A DNA stretch of 64,000 nucleotides from Pseudomonadota bacterium (GCA_023423975.1 JAFAEO010000026.1:1-64000), one strand, 5' to 3'; counted from the first letter of the stretch, positions 34,949-43,534 are shown. Numbers and translations: made by a program. Notes: generated from the letters alone by a model not told the origin.

Positions 34949-36295
34949 GTGAACGCCTTCCCTTTTTCAGAAACAGACCCCATTGTCTACGCCGGCCCGC
35001 CGCCGAAATCGTCCGATGTCGTGATCATCGGCGGCGGCATTATTGGTATTACAACTGCCATTTACCTTGCCGAGCGCAAGGTGGCGGTGACCGTGCTGGA
35101 AAAAGGCCGTGTGGCAGCAGAGCAGTCGTCGCGCAACTGGGGCTGGATTCGCAAGCAGGGCAGGGACGAGGATGAGCTGCCCATCATGATCGAGGCGGCC
35201 GGGCTATGGTCGTAGCTGGTGCGGGAGTGTGGAGAAGATATCGGGCTTCGGCAAACCGGCGTGACTTACCTGGCCAGTTCTGACAAGGACATGACCGAGT
35301 TCGACGCATTCATCAAAATTGCCGCGGCACACGACGTGGATACTCGGATGGTCGGCGCAGGCGGGGTCTCTGAGCTGATCAAAGGCATGTTGGGTACATT
35401 CAAGGGTGCGATGGTTACCCCGTCGGATATGCGGGCTGAGCCCTCGTTGGCTGTTCCGGCGCTGGCCAGGCTTGCTCGTCGCAAGGGGGTAACAATCGTC
35501 GAGAACTGCGCAGCCAGGACGCTTGAGACAGCGGCAGGCCGCATTGCCGGGGTATGGAGCGAACAGGGGTATATCGCAACGTCATCCGTCCTTCTGGCCG
35601 GGGGCGCATGGTCGTCGCTCTTTTTGAAAAAACACGGCATTACGATTCCTCAACTGGCGGTCAAGGCAACGGTTGCGGCAACGCAGCCTATGCCCGAGTT
35701 TCATGCCGGCGCTGCCGCGGAAAAACATATCGCTTTTCGCCGCAGGCAGGATGGCGGCTATACGCTTGCGCCTTCCGGCAGCCACCGGCTTTATCTGGGG
35801 CCGGATGCCTTCAGGCATGCCGCGAAATATGTTCCTGCCTTGAAAGCCGATCCGCTAGGGACCAGTTATGCGCTCTGGGCGCCTGCAGGGTACCCAGACG
35901 GCTGGACGACTCCCCGTGACTGGACGCCCGACATGCCCAGTCCTTTTGAAAGCATGCGGGTACTTAATCCAGCGCCTGATGCGTCGGATCTTCGCTCAAT
36001 CGAGCGAGGATTCAAACGGCTTTTCCCTCAGATGGAGCCGGTTCGTTTCCAAAAGCGCTGGGCCGGGATGATTGATCTTATGCCCGATACCGTTCCCATT
36101 GTTGATTGGGTGCCTACGCATCCCGGTCTTGTTGTTGCGACTGGGATGAGCGGTCATGGATTTGGGATCGGACCTGGCATAGGTCGCATTATTTCAGATA
36201 TGATCCAGGGTAACGAGGCCGGACATAAGCTGCATCGCTTCCGGTTTTCCCGTTTTACCGATGGCAGCCCGATTCGGTTGGGTACGTCGCTTTAG
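34949..36295 (+). pseudogene. FAD-dependent oxidoreductase (DadA-like) interrupted by an amber codon
   Basis: Two adjacent frames in the same register join into one D-amino-acid-dehydrogenase-like flavoprotein of about 448 codons. The first part has the FAD motif VVIIGGGIIGITTAIYLAER and SSRNWGWIRKQGRDEDELP. The second part resumes LVRECGEDIGLRQTGVTYLA and ends with the GMSGHGFGIGPGIGR flavin-binding stretch. They are separated only by TAG at 35213-35215, where a Gln codon (CAG) would restore the frame. The start is taken as the GTG at 34949. Either the gene is recently inactivated, the stop is read through, or the base is a sequencing error. A downstream ATG at 35291 or a GTG at 35219 could not make a full enzyme. 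Confidence 0.8.
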
Positions 36296-36461
36296 GAAAC
36301 GGCAGAGATGAGTTGTTCTAGAGAACCGGAATAGGCTTCATCACGACTGTGTTTCAAGGACCGTAGACGGCAGCGCCGAGCGCTCCCATTGCTGTGTCAA
36401 TTCACGATGTAGAAACAACCTGGACAGGTTGTAGGGCACTTTATAAACAACCTGGTTGGAT

Positions 36462-36965
36462 TCACTTTGTCGATCCACTGTCTGGTTCGTCTGAATCCCG
36501 ACCCAGTTGCGCGTAATTTAAGGGGAGCACAGTCGTAGACTTCATTTTTTCCATCGCAAACGATGAGGTCACGTCAAAAATCTCGATTGTCCTGGTCAGG
36601 CGCTGGTAAACCGCATCGTATGTTGCTATATCCGGAACGACAATTTTCAGTAAATAATCTACGGTGCCGTTTATGCGATAAAAGTCTACTATTTCGGGTA
36701 TGGCCTGTACGACTGCACTGAATTTTTCATACCAATCACGATTGTGTTTATTGGTTTTGATGAAAACGAAAACGGTAACGTTCAGGTTGAGCAGGTTTGG
36801 ATTAAGCAGCGCCACTTTACTCATGATGTGGCCGCTGGCCTCCAGTCTTTGGATTCTTCGCCAGCAAGGGGTTTGCGAAAGATTTACCCGATCCGCGATT
36901 TCGTTAATAGATACTGTTGAATCCTTTTGCAGAATGTCTAAAATAAGCAGATCAGTTTTGTCCAA
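36462..36965 (-). CDS. Lrp/AsnC-family transcriptional regulator
   Basis: A 167-residue Lrp-type regulator. N-terminal helix-turn-helix: KTDLLILDILQKDSTVSINE followed by IADRVNLSQTPCWRRIQRLE, where the TPCWRR pattern is typical. The C-terminal RAM/effector domain includes YRINGTVDYLLKIVVPDIAT. These proteins sense amino acids. The start is TTG at 36963-36965, with AGGAAAAAT just upstream. It lies 62 bp downstream of the cysteine dioxygenase gene on the same strand and may regulate it, possibly in response to cysteine or a related amino acid. Confidence 0.9.
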   Translation of the reverse strand: MDKTDLLILDILQKDSTVSINEIADRVNLSQTPCWRRIQRLEASGHIMSKVALLNPNLLNLNVTVFVFIKTNKHNRDWYEKFSAVVQAIPEIVDFYRINGTVDYLLKIVVPDIATYDAVYQRLTRTIEIFDVTSSFAMEKMKSTTVLPLNYAQLGRDSDEPDSGSTK

Positions 36966-37027
36966 AATTTTTCCTGTGTCGTTTGTAATCGGTCACGTCG
37001 ATTTAATTATTCTAACCGACCGAGCTT

Positions 37028-37555
37028 TCATGCATCGGGCATCAGGTAATTGACATGTGTACTAATACGTTGACTATCAACGCCATATATATGCAGCGAC
37101 ACGGCAACTTCAGTGCCTTGATTGACTAACTGATGAATATCGGCAAGCCCCGCCGGCGCCGAAACGACATCTCCTGCTTGACGAAAGATTTCGCCGCACT
37201 TTTCAGCGCGTCGGGCCTCTGCGTTCCATTTATAGTGGCGTTCTTGGAGCTGGCCTTGTAATACCTTGTAGGTGCACCAGGTTCTATGGCCATGTACCGG
37301 GCTTTGCTGGCCCGGGTGCCAAACCAGCAGCATGGCCGAATATCGGCCCAGTTCGTCTGCATAAACCAGATGACGTGAGTACGTGCTGGAAGGCAAGGCC
37401 AGTGCACTTGGTGGTAACAAAGGCAAAAGCTGTTCGGCTTCGTCCAGTAAGAGGGAAATCCCGTTTAAAAGCCGTTTCTGATTGGCTTGCATTACGCCTT
37501 CAATATCGACAGACATTCTGTTCAATACGGTCTGGGCGTGAAGAGAGTTAAGCAT
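37028..37555 (-). CDS. cdo: Cysteine dioxygenase-type thiol dioxygenase
   Basis: A 175-residue cupin of the cysteine dioxygenase type I family, which oxidises a thiol to the sulfinate. Iron ligands are predicted as H88 and H90 (PVHGHRTWC) and H141 (DIHQLV). The Ser-His-Tyr triad is S153-H155-Y157 in SLHIYG. YSRHLV (59-64) matches the YTRNLV of animal enzymes, with R61 in the place of the carboxylate-binding arginine, which favours cysteine over 3-mercaptopropionate. Cys94 lies near the position that forms the Cys-Tyr cofactor in animals. A TATAAT -10 element lies within a palindrome (37583-37595) upstream. The Lrp-type gene follows. Confidence 0.85.
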   Translation of the reverse strand: MLNSLHAQTVLNRMSVDIEGVMQANQKRLLNGISLLLDEAEQLLPLLPPSALALPSSTYSRHLVYADELGRYSAMLLVWHPGQQSPVHGHRTWCTYKVLQGQLQERHYKWNAEARRAEKCGEIFRQAGDVVSAPAGLADIHQLVNQGTEVAVSLHIYGVDSQRISTHVNYLMPDA

Positions 37556-37951
37556 TTTCGTCCTACATTTATTTTGCCAATGCTATAAATTATAGGAACA
37601 TATAACTGGAATTAATTTGCTTATATTTAATGATAATAAGTGATTATTAGAAATATTTTCCCAATAATAGGAGTTTTGGTAACTCGTCTTTTTGGTAATT
37701 CGTCGGTGAGGGCGCTCTGAGGCTGTGGTTAAGGAAAAACGGCGCCAAAAACGGTGGTATAAAAAGATGGTAATTGAAATGACAATGAAACCCGCTGATG
37801 CCCGAAGTCACGGCAATTTTGCAGGAAACACTGCAGCAGGATGACGTGGGACTGGCGGCGTTTCTGTCATTGGCGCAACAGTATATGGGACAGAAGGCGG
37901 CTTGACCCCTCGCGAATACGTCGCTGTCCAGTCATCGCTCTGTCGACTCAC
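37556..37951. other. Gap between cdo and metallo-beta-lactamase-fold gene
   Basis: AT-rich from 37574 to 37690 (cdo promoter region). A plus-strand frame of 36 codons at 37798-37905, whose residues include EVTAILQETLQQDDVGLAAF, looks like the end of a larger protein, weakly reminiscent of ferritin-like DUF892 proteins. It has a stop 10 nt upstream and no ribosome binding site, so it may be a remnant. Nothing else was recognised. Confidence 0.4.
37583..37595 (-). promoter_or_regulatory. Palindrome containing a -10 element upstream of cdo
   Basis: CTATAA, A, TTATAG on the plus strand (37583-37595); on the minus strand it contains TATAAT, a perfect -10 hexamer, 34 bp before the cdo start. No good -35 was found. 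The symmetry could also be an Lrp-family site. Confidence 0.45.
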
Positions 37952-38998
37952 TTACACGCTCCACGCCGCCTTGGTGGCCAGCGCACATTCATGCATCACC
38001 GTTAACGCACGTTGTGTCGTATCTACGCCCATCACGAACGGATTGGACTCGCCCTTTTTCATCTGCGCCAGTTTGACATCGGCCAGGTCCATGCCACTGT
38101 GGTTGGACAGAAATACGTCAATGTTCTGTTTGCCTGCCATATCGCGCACTCGGGCGGTCGCGTCAATATAAGCCTGCAGGCGTTCCATGCGGTTGGGCTG
38201 TTTGCCGAAATTGAATGACGTGCCGCCCCACAGGAAGGCACGGTGGCTTTGGCTGCCGTTTTTTACATCAAACGCCACCGAGATTGTGCCCATGGTATGG
38301 CCCGGTGTCATCACGATGTCAATGGTGGTGTCGCCCAGTATCAGCTTGGCGCCGTCTTCGACCACCACATCTCGCTCGGGCGGACGCCCCCAACTGGGCA
38401 CTTCGAACTCCAGCTTGGTTTCCATCATGGTCCAGTCGGCTTCGCTGGCAATGATCTTGGGATGGAAATGCTCCACCAGATAATTGGCGCCGCCGTAGTG
38501 GTCGCCATGGCCGTGCGTGATGACCACCATCTTGATCTGTGCAGGATCCAGCCCCAGCTTGCGCATGCCGGCGACGATCACATGTTCGGCATCATCAGCA
38601 TTGTTCATTGCATCGATCAGGATGATGCCGTCGGATGTGGTAATGGCCCAGGCACTCACCCATTTGCCGCCGACGAAATACAGGTTATCGAAAGCCTGGC
38701 CAGGCGGTGGTGCAGGTTGCGCCATGAGCGCTTCTATCGATGGACCTTTTTTGGCACTGGCCGGCAAGGCCACGTCACCCAGCTTCAGTAACTGTTTGAG
38801 ATCGCTGCCGGCAGCAGTGCGTGCTGCAGCCAGATGGCGCTGCACATCAGGCGACTGGGCTGCAGCAGGCGAAATGTTTAATGCATAGGTTGCGCAGCAG
38901 GCACAGCCGGCCGCCAGAAAGTAACGTCTGCCAGACGACGCGACCGCATCATCGCTGGTGTTGTCACTGTCGTTGATCCATGATCTGAATAGCCGCAT
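37952..38998 (-). CDS. Metallo-beta-lactamase-fold hydrolase, B3-like, with Tat-type signal
   Basis: A 348-residue zinc hydrolase. The metal motif THGHGDHYGG gives H162, H164, D166 and H167. H234 is in TPGHTMGTIS and H300 is in LSNHSGMD. The HxHxDH pattern and the later HSGMD histidine match subclass B3 beta-lactamases and their non-lactamase relatives. The N-terminus has SSGRRYFLAAGCACC followed by a hydrophobic run and AAAQS, suggesting Tat export to the periplasm. Whether it hydrolyses beta-lactams or another substrate is unknown. A 24-bp palindrome lies about 95 bp upstream (39092-39115). Confidence 0.85.
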   Translation of the reverse strand: MRLFRSWINDSDNTSDDAVASSGRRYFLAAGCACCATYALNISPAAAQSPDVQRHLAAARTAAGSDLKQLLKLGDVALPASAKKGPSIEALMAQPAPPPGQAFDNLYFVGGKWVSAWAITTSDGIILIDAMNNADDAEHVIVAGMRKLGLDPAQIKMVVITHGHGDHYGGANYLVEHFHPKIIASEADWTMMETKLEFEVPSWGRPPERDVVVEDGAKLILGDTTIDIVMTPGHTMGTISVAFDVKNGSQSHRAFLWGGTSFNFGKQPNRMERLQAYIDATARVRDMAGKQNIDVFLSNHSGMDLADVKLAQMKKGESNPFVMGVDTTQRALTVMHECALATKAAWSV

Positions 38999-39091
38999 GA
39001 GTGTCTCCTGTTGTTTTGATTAAGCTCGCGTGCTGCACGACGCAGGCCTGCGGCGCCAGTCAATTATAGTCAGATCATTGCATATCGTGAG

Positions 39092-39115
39092 GACATGTCA
39101 AATATTTGACGTGTC
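39092..39115. promoter_or_regulatory. 24-bp near-perfect palindrome upstream of metallo-hydrolase gene
   Basis: Left arm GACATGTCAAAT (39092-39103) and right arm ATTTGACGTGTC (39104-39115) are reverse complements except at one pair. It lies in the 293-bp gap between the divergent hydrolase and DUF945 genes. No adjacent regulator gene is present. It is a candidate operator. Confidence 0.5.
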
Positions 39116-39291
39116 ATGCGGGGCGCATCATTTATGATTATGCGCGGTCATGATCATAAACAGATAGCCGTTTTTTGTTTATAAAATAACGTCAAGGCGC
39201 CGTCAGTCAAGTGGCTCGATCGGGTTTGGCAGCTATAATTGCGCCGGAATTTCCAATCATTCGCAGTTCACGATCTATAGGAATTAATTCG

Positions 39292-40746
39292 ATGAATAAA
39301 GCCGCAATCGTAGCCGGTGTTGTTGTAGCCGCTGGCGCAATCTGGACCGGATCAAGCTGGTATCTTGGTACGCAGGTCCAGGAGCGACTTGACGACTATC
39401 TGGCCAAAACTAACGAGTATCTGAAAAAAGAAGGCGACGGACGAGTCAGTATGGAACCGGTCAGTTATGACAAGGGCGTTTTCTCGTCTGACGCGGTATA
39501 TAAAGTCAAATTGAACATTCCGGAAATGTCGGCCCTGCCAAAGGAAGTTCTGCTCAAAAGCCACATCGAACACGGGCCGATATCGCTTAACGCCTTGTTG
39601 CGGGGTGAGTTTGTCACCGGATACGCAGCCGCGTCAACCACGCTGGTCAACGACGACAAGACCAAGCCACTGTATGACGCAGCAGGCGGCAAAGAGCCGT
39701 ACGTGCAAAGCGATCGCATTGATTTCTCAGGAAATGTGCATTCCGTCGCCAAATTAGCGGCACTGGATGCCGCTGTTGGAGAGGGCGCCTTCAAGTCCCA
39801 GCCGGTAACGGCAACGTCGGTTGTAGACAAGGACTTTACCAAAATTGATATGACGTTCGACCTTCCCGAGGCGAGCCTGACCAACTACGCCAATGTTGAC
39901 TTTTCCGTCAAGAACGTGACGGGACAGGCCAATTCCAGCAAAACTGCGTCCGGCCTATTCGTGGGTCCGGGTAAAATGAGTATCGCCAAGCTTGATATTA
40001 AGCCGAAGAACGATAAGACGGTATCAATCGCTGATTTCAAGATCGATGTGAAAACGGCAGAAGTGGATGATTCCCTGAACCTGAACGTAGGCTATGATCT
40101 TGGCAAGGTGCTGGTTAACAATATTGATTTTGGTACCATCAAGTTGAATCTCGCCTTTGATCATCTTGACCGCCAGGCGGTGGAAAAATTCAGGCAGCAG
40201 GCCGGATCGCTCAATATCACGCCAGACAACATTGAGCAGCAGGGTGAGCAAATCGAACAGTATTATGCAGAACTGTTCACTAACCTGATACGCAACAAGT
40301 TGCAGGTACGTGTTTCTCCTTTCTCATGGAAAACAGCAAATGGGGAAGGTTCACTGGAGGCGTCGGCTAATTTTGACGGAGCCGGCCAGCCTGAAGAACA
40401 GACGATGCGAGACGAGCAGTTCCTGGCTGAGTCGCTGAAAAAAGTGCAATTTGGGCTGAAGGTCGATACACGCCTGATTCGTGATCTCGGGTCAGCCGGT
40501 GCTCAGGCCAGTGGTGTAACAGATAAGGCAGCGGCCGACAAGCAAGGCGATGATCTTGCCAGCATGGCAGGGCTCATGACGCAGACAACGGGTCTTGGGA
40601 AATTTGAGAACGGCGTGATTACCAGCGATATTGCGTACGATTCAGCCAAGGATTCAGACGAGAAAATCATGCTGAACGGCGAATCAATGAGTGTGATGGA
40701 ATTGGCCGGTAAAGCGGGTTCTTTATTTATGGGCGCTCCCCGCTAA
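39292..40746 (+). CDS. DUF945 (YdgA-like) family protein
   Basis: A 484-residue protein with one N-terminal hydrophobic segment (AAIVAGVVVAAGAIWTGSSW at about 4-23) and a long extracytoplasmic region, the YdgA/DUF945 layout. Family function is not established; E. coli YdgA is an inner-membrane protein. Conserved-looking stretches include LNIPEMSALPKEVLLKSHIE and EHGPISLNALLRGEFVTGYA. The ATG at 39292 follows TAGGAATTAATTCG. Single gene, convergent with ridA. Exact role unknown. Confidence 0.85.
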   Translation: MNKAAIVAGVVVAAGAIWTGSSWYLGTQVQERLDDYLAKTNEYLKKEGDGRVSMEPVSYDKGVFSSDAVYKVKLNIPEMSALPKEVLLKSHIEHGPISLNALLRGEFVTGYAAASTTLVNDDKTKPLYDAAGGKEPYVQSDRIDFSGNVHSVAKLAALDAAVGEGAFKSQPVTATSVVDKDFTKIDMTFDLPEASLTNYANVDFSVKNVTGQANSSKTASGLFVGPGKMSIAKLDIKPKNDKTVSIADFKIDVKTAEVDDSLNLNVGYDLGKVLVNNIDFGTIKLNLAFDHLDRQAVEKFRQQAGSLNITPDNIEQQGEQIEQYYAELFTNLIRNKLQVRVSPFSWKTANGEGSLEASANFDGAGQPEEQTMRDEQFLAESLKKVQFGLKVDTRLIRDLGSAGAQASGVTDKAAADKQGDDLASMAGLMTQTTGLGKFENGVITSDIAYDSAKDSDEKIMLNGESMSVMELAGKAGSLFMGAPR

Positions 40747-40858
40747 CCCGTATGTGCGGGCCGGGTGCTCCCGGCACGTCCTGCCGCGTAACGGGGCCCA
40801 GCAGCAAAGTGTTGGACCCCCGATACGGTCGGCAACGTGTAGTTTGCCGTTAGCCGGT

Positions 40859-41266
40859 CTATTGCTTTGTGGCATCCCCAGGCAGCTTTGCAATGACCTT
40901 GATCTCGAAATCAAAACCATAGAGCCAGGTAACGCCCACGGCTGTCAGCGTGGGATAAGGAGCCTGGCCCCAATACTCGGGTACGACGTTCCAGATGGTT
41001 TCGAATTTCGATTGCGGATCGACCATGAAAACCGTCACGTCAATCACGTCTTCGAAACTGCTGCCCGCTGCCTTCAGAATACCGTTCAGGTTATCAAATG
41101 CGCGGCGCACCTGCGCCTCCAAATCCGGTTCTGGTGAACCATCTTCCCAGCTGCCGACCTGGCCGGAAACGAACAAAAAGCCATTGGCCCGAATCGCGGG
41201 TGAATAGTGATTCTTGTCATACAGCGCCTGGCGCCCAGGCGGAAAAACGACATCGCGTTTTGTCAT
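40859..41266 (-). CDS. RidA/YER057c/UK114-family protein
   Basis: A 135-residue protein with the RidA-type pattern SPAIRANGFLFVSGQVG, QVRRAFDNLNGILKAAGSSF and VTVFMVDPQ. It has an arginine-free C-terminal (YGFDFEIKVIAKLPGD), differing from true RidA imine deaminases, which carry a conserved arginine near IEIEAVA. It may be a relative with another function. The ATG at 41264-41266 follows GGAGAGAAGCT. Divergent from a LysR gene starting at 41406, with two dyads between (41284-41298 and 41366-41384). Confidence 0.88.
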   Translation of the reverse strand: MTKRDVVFPPGRQALYDKNHYSPAIRANGFLFVSGQVGSWEDGSPEPDLEAQVRRAFDNLNGILKAAGSSFEDVIDVTVFMVDPQSKFETIWNVVPEYWGQAPYPTLTAVGVTWLYGFDFEIKVIAKLPGDATKQ

Positions 41267-41283
41267 AGCTTCTCTCCATGAAT

Positions 41284-41298
41284 GAGTCTGGCAGACTC
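41284..41298. promoter_or_regulatory. Dyad GAGTCT-GGC-AGACTC near the RidA-type start
   Basis: GAGTCT (41284-41289), GGC, AGACTC (41293-41298), 18 bp upstream of the RidA-type start; either a transcript hairpin or an operator half of the divergent region. Confidence 0.4.
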
Positions 41299-41365
41299 GA
41301 TACCAACAATGAAGTGATTCTATGTTTTCCGGTTTGACCGATAAACAGGCAAATCTGTCCATCAC

Positions 41366-41384
41366 TGTTTGTAAAATACAAACA
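41366..41384. promoter_or_regulatory. Perfect dyad between RidA-type and LysR genes
   Basis: TGTTTGTA (41366-41373), AAA, TACAAACA (41377-41384), ending 22 bp before the LysR start. Perfect 8-bp arms; probable binding site of the LysR regulator. Confidence 0.6.
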
Positions 41385-41405
41385 ATCCTCTATCTGGGAA
41401 CACAC

Positions 41406-42332
41406 ATGGACCGATTCGATGCGATGTGGGCATTTGCCCGAGTGGTGGAAACCGGCAGCTTCACCAAGGCGGCAGAGACGCTGCATATGAGCCGAACGAC
41501 CGTCACGCAATTGGTGCAGCAGTTGGAGGCGCGCCTGCGTGTCCGTCTGCTTAACCGGACCACTCGCAAGGTCAACCTGACCGCCGATGGCGCTGCCTAC
41601 TATGAGCGGGTGATCAGGTTGCTGGCCGACATGGACGATGCAGAAACCAGCCTGTCCAGCGCAGCGTCACTGCCCCGGGGGCGGCTGCGAGTTGATGTTC
41701 CCAGTCCGTTTGCGCGCATGGTGCTGGTGCCGGCGCTGCCGGCATTCCATGCCCGGTATCCGGACATTCAACTGGATATGGGCGTGAGCGATCGGGTAGT
41801 GGATCTGATTGATGACAATGTCGATTGTGTTGTCCGTGGCGGCGAACTCACTGATCTGTCCCTGATGGCACGGCATATAGGTGACCTGCAGCTTGGCATT
41901 TATGCCGCACCGGAGTATCTGGCACGGACTGGTGTACCGCAGCATCCCGAGGAGCTGAATACGGCGGGTCATCACGTCGTGGCGTTCCTGTGGGCCCGCA
42001 GTGGAAAAGCGCTGTCGCCCACCATGCGCTATCGCGATGAACGCGTCACCATACAGGGCAAATACATTCTTTCGGTTGACGATGGCAATGCCTACCTGGC
42101 TGCCGGTCTGGCCGGCCTGGGGGCGCTTTGGCTGCCGGATTACATGTCTCGCGAGCATGTGGCAACGGGGCAGTTGATTCCCTTGCTGCAGCAATGGGAC
42201 CTGGATCCGATGCCCATGTATATCGCTTACCCGCCCAATCGGCATGTTAGTGCGAAGCTGCGCGTGTTTATTGACTGGGTGGCACAGCTTATGGCAGTGC
42301 ACGCGCCCGTCGCGCAACGTAAAGTGCAATAA
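41406..42332 (+). CDS. LysR-family regulator divergent from RidA-type gene
   Basis: A 308-residue CrgA-like LysR regulator: MDRFDAMWAFARVVETGSF, helix-turn-helix AETLHMSRTTVTQLVQQLEA, effector-domain patterns VDCVVRGGELTDLSLMARHI and LAAGLAGLGALWLPDYM. The C-terminus has IAYPPNRHVSAKLRVFIDWV, the same block that survives in the remnant at 16924-17151. The ATG at 41406 is preferred; the upstream frame would run through the dyad. Probably regulates the RidA-type gene and itself. Confidence 0.9.
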   Translation: MDRFDAMWAFARVVETGSFTKAAETLHMSRTTVTQLVQQLEARLRVRLLNRTTRKVNLTADGAAYYERVIRLLADMDDAETSLSSAASLPRGRLRVDVPSPFARMVLVPALPAFHARYPDIQLDMGVSDRVVDLIDDNVDCVVRGGELTDLSLMARHIGDLQLGIYAAPEYLARTGVPQHPEELNTAGHHVVAFLWARSGKALSPTMRYRDERVTIQGKYILSVDDGNAYLAAGLAGLGALWLPDYMSREHVATGQLIPLLQQWDLDPMPMYIAYPPNRHVSAKLRVFIDWVAQLMAVHAPVAQRKVQ

Positions 42333-42412
42333 GCCCGGAAGCTTTCTGCAGGGCGCCAACCGGGCGCACCTGGCCTAGGCGAGGTGAATAAAAAATTGCT
42401 TGATTCATTTTT

Positions 42413-42436
42413 ATATTTCCAATATTATTGAAATAT
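42413..42436. promoter_or_regulatory. Inverted repeat overlapping the arsR start codon
   Basis: ATATTTC (42413-42419), 10 nt, GAAATAT (42430-42436), perfect 7-bp arms; the right arm overlaps the arsR ATG at 42435. It is the likely ArsR operator. No ribosome binding site precedes the start, so the transcript may be leaderless or nearly so. Confidence 0.55.
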
Positions 42437-42770
42437 GGAAACGAAAAATGCTATCGCCGCCCTTGCGGCCCTCGCCCAGGAATCTCGCCTCATGGTGTTC
42501 CGGTTGTTGATACAAGCCGGCCCTGCCGGTATGGCAGCCGGAAAAATCAGTGAGGCCGTGGGCATTCCGCCTTCGTCTCTGTCTTTTCATTTGAAGGAAC
42601 TCTCGCATGCCGGCATGATTGCGTCGCGGCAGGAGGGCCGGTCTGTCATCTATACGGCAGACTATGCGAGGGCAGCCAGCCTGGTCGCCTTTCTGACAGA
42701 GAATTGCTGCAGTGGACAAGATTGCGATTTTTCCTGTGCGCAAACTGAAAATACGACGGTGACAGAATGA
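42435..42770 (+). CDS. arsR: Arsenic-responsive repressor ArsR
   Basis: A 111-residue winged-helix repressor. The helix-turn-helix includes GIPPSSLSFHLKELSHAGMI followed by the wing SRQEGRSVIY. Trivalent arsenic is probably bound by the C-terminal cysteines C91, C92, C97 and C101 (NCCSGQDCDFSC). This is the arrangement of the Acidithiobacillus-type sensor rather than the helix-3 CxC type. It is the first gene of arsR-arsH-arsC-acr3; the arsH start overlaps its stop by 4 nt. An inverted repeat spans its start codon, consistent with autorepression. Confidence 0.9.
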   Translation: METKNAIAALAALAQESRLMVFRLLIQAGPAGMAAGKISEAVGIPPSSLSFHLKELSHAGMIASRQEGRSVIYTADYARAASLVAFLTENCCSGQDCDFSCAQTENTTVTE

Positions 42771-43534
42771 GAACCCGCAGCATTATTGATACCGATTACC
42801 TGCCTGCATTGGACCCGGCCTTCGTACTGAACCGACCTGCTTCGGGCCTGGCGCCAGACACTCCACCCCTGCGCATCCTGCTGTTGTATGGCTCGTTACG
42901 CCCCCGCTCTTTTTCCCGTCTTTGCGTCGAAGAAGCGGCGCGTATTTTGCAGTTTTTTGGTGCGGAAATCCGGATTTTTGATCCCTCGGATTTACCCTTG
43001 CCGGATCAGGTAGAAAATGATGATCATCCCGCCGTCAAGGAGTTACGGGAACTCTCAATGTGGTCAGAAGGCCAGGTCTGGTGCAGCCCGGAAAGGCATG
43101 GCCAGATCACGGGGATCATGAAGGCACAGATAGACCATCTGCCGCTGGAAATGGGCGGCATCAGACCTACCCAGGGGCGCACATTGGCTGTTATGCAGGT
43201 ATCGGGCGGCTCACAGAGCTTCAATGCGGTCAATACCCTGCGCTTGCTTGGCCGATGGATGCGCATGTTCACCATTCCCAATCAGTCCAGCGTGGCCAAA
43301 GCCTACCAGGAGTTTGACGAGGACGGGCGTATGAAGCCCTCGCCGTATTACGACCGTATTGTTGACGTTATGGAAGAGCTGCTGCGCTTTACCGCATTGC
43401 TGCGCCCGCATCAGGATGCATTGACCGACCGATATTCCGAACGAAAAGCCAGTGGCCGGGCCATTGACCCTGCCAAAGATCTTTCATCTATTGCCATTAC
43501 CGCGCAAACCCAGGCTCAGCGAGAAACATCATGA
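42767..43534 (+). CDS. arsH: NADPH-dependent FMN reductase ArsH
   Basis: A 255-residue flavodoxin-like protein with RILLLYGSLRPRSFSRLCVE (about 36-55) as the FMN phosphate-binding loop, and the ArsH pattern PERHGQITGIMKAQIDHLPL. ArsH oxidises organoarsenicals or reduces other electron acceptors with NADPH and contributes to arsenic resistance. Start and stop both overlap neighbours by 4 nt, so it is tightly coupled to arsR and arsC. The extended N-terminus (residues 1-35) is normal for ArsH. Confidence 0.93.
   Translation: MRTRSIIDTDYLPALDPAFVLNRPASGLAPDTPPLRILLLYGSLRPRSFSRLCVEEAARILQFFGAEIRIFDPSDLPLPDQVENDDHPAVKELRELSMWSEGQVWCSPERHGQITGIMKAQIDHLPLEMGGIRPTQGRTLAVMQVSGGSQSFNAVNTLRLLGRWMRMFTIPNQSSVAKAYQEFDEDGRMKPSPYYDRIVDVMEELLRFTALLRPHQDALTDRYSERKASGRAIDPAKDLSSIAITAQTQAQRETS

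Noticed and set aside
40759..40776. GC hairpin GCCGGG-TGCT-CCCGGC after the DUF945 gene as a terminator
   Set aside because: No T tract follows, so it is not supported as an intrinsic terminator.
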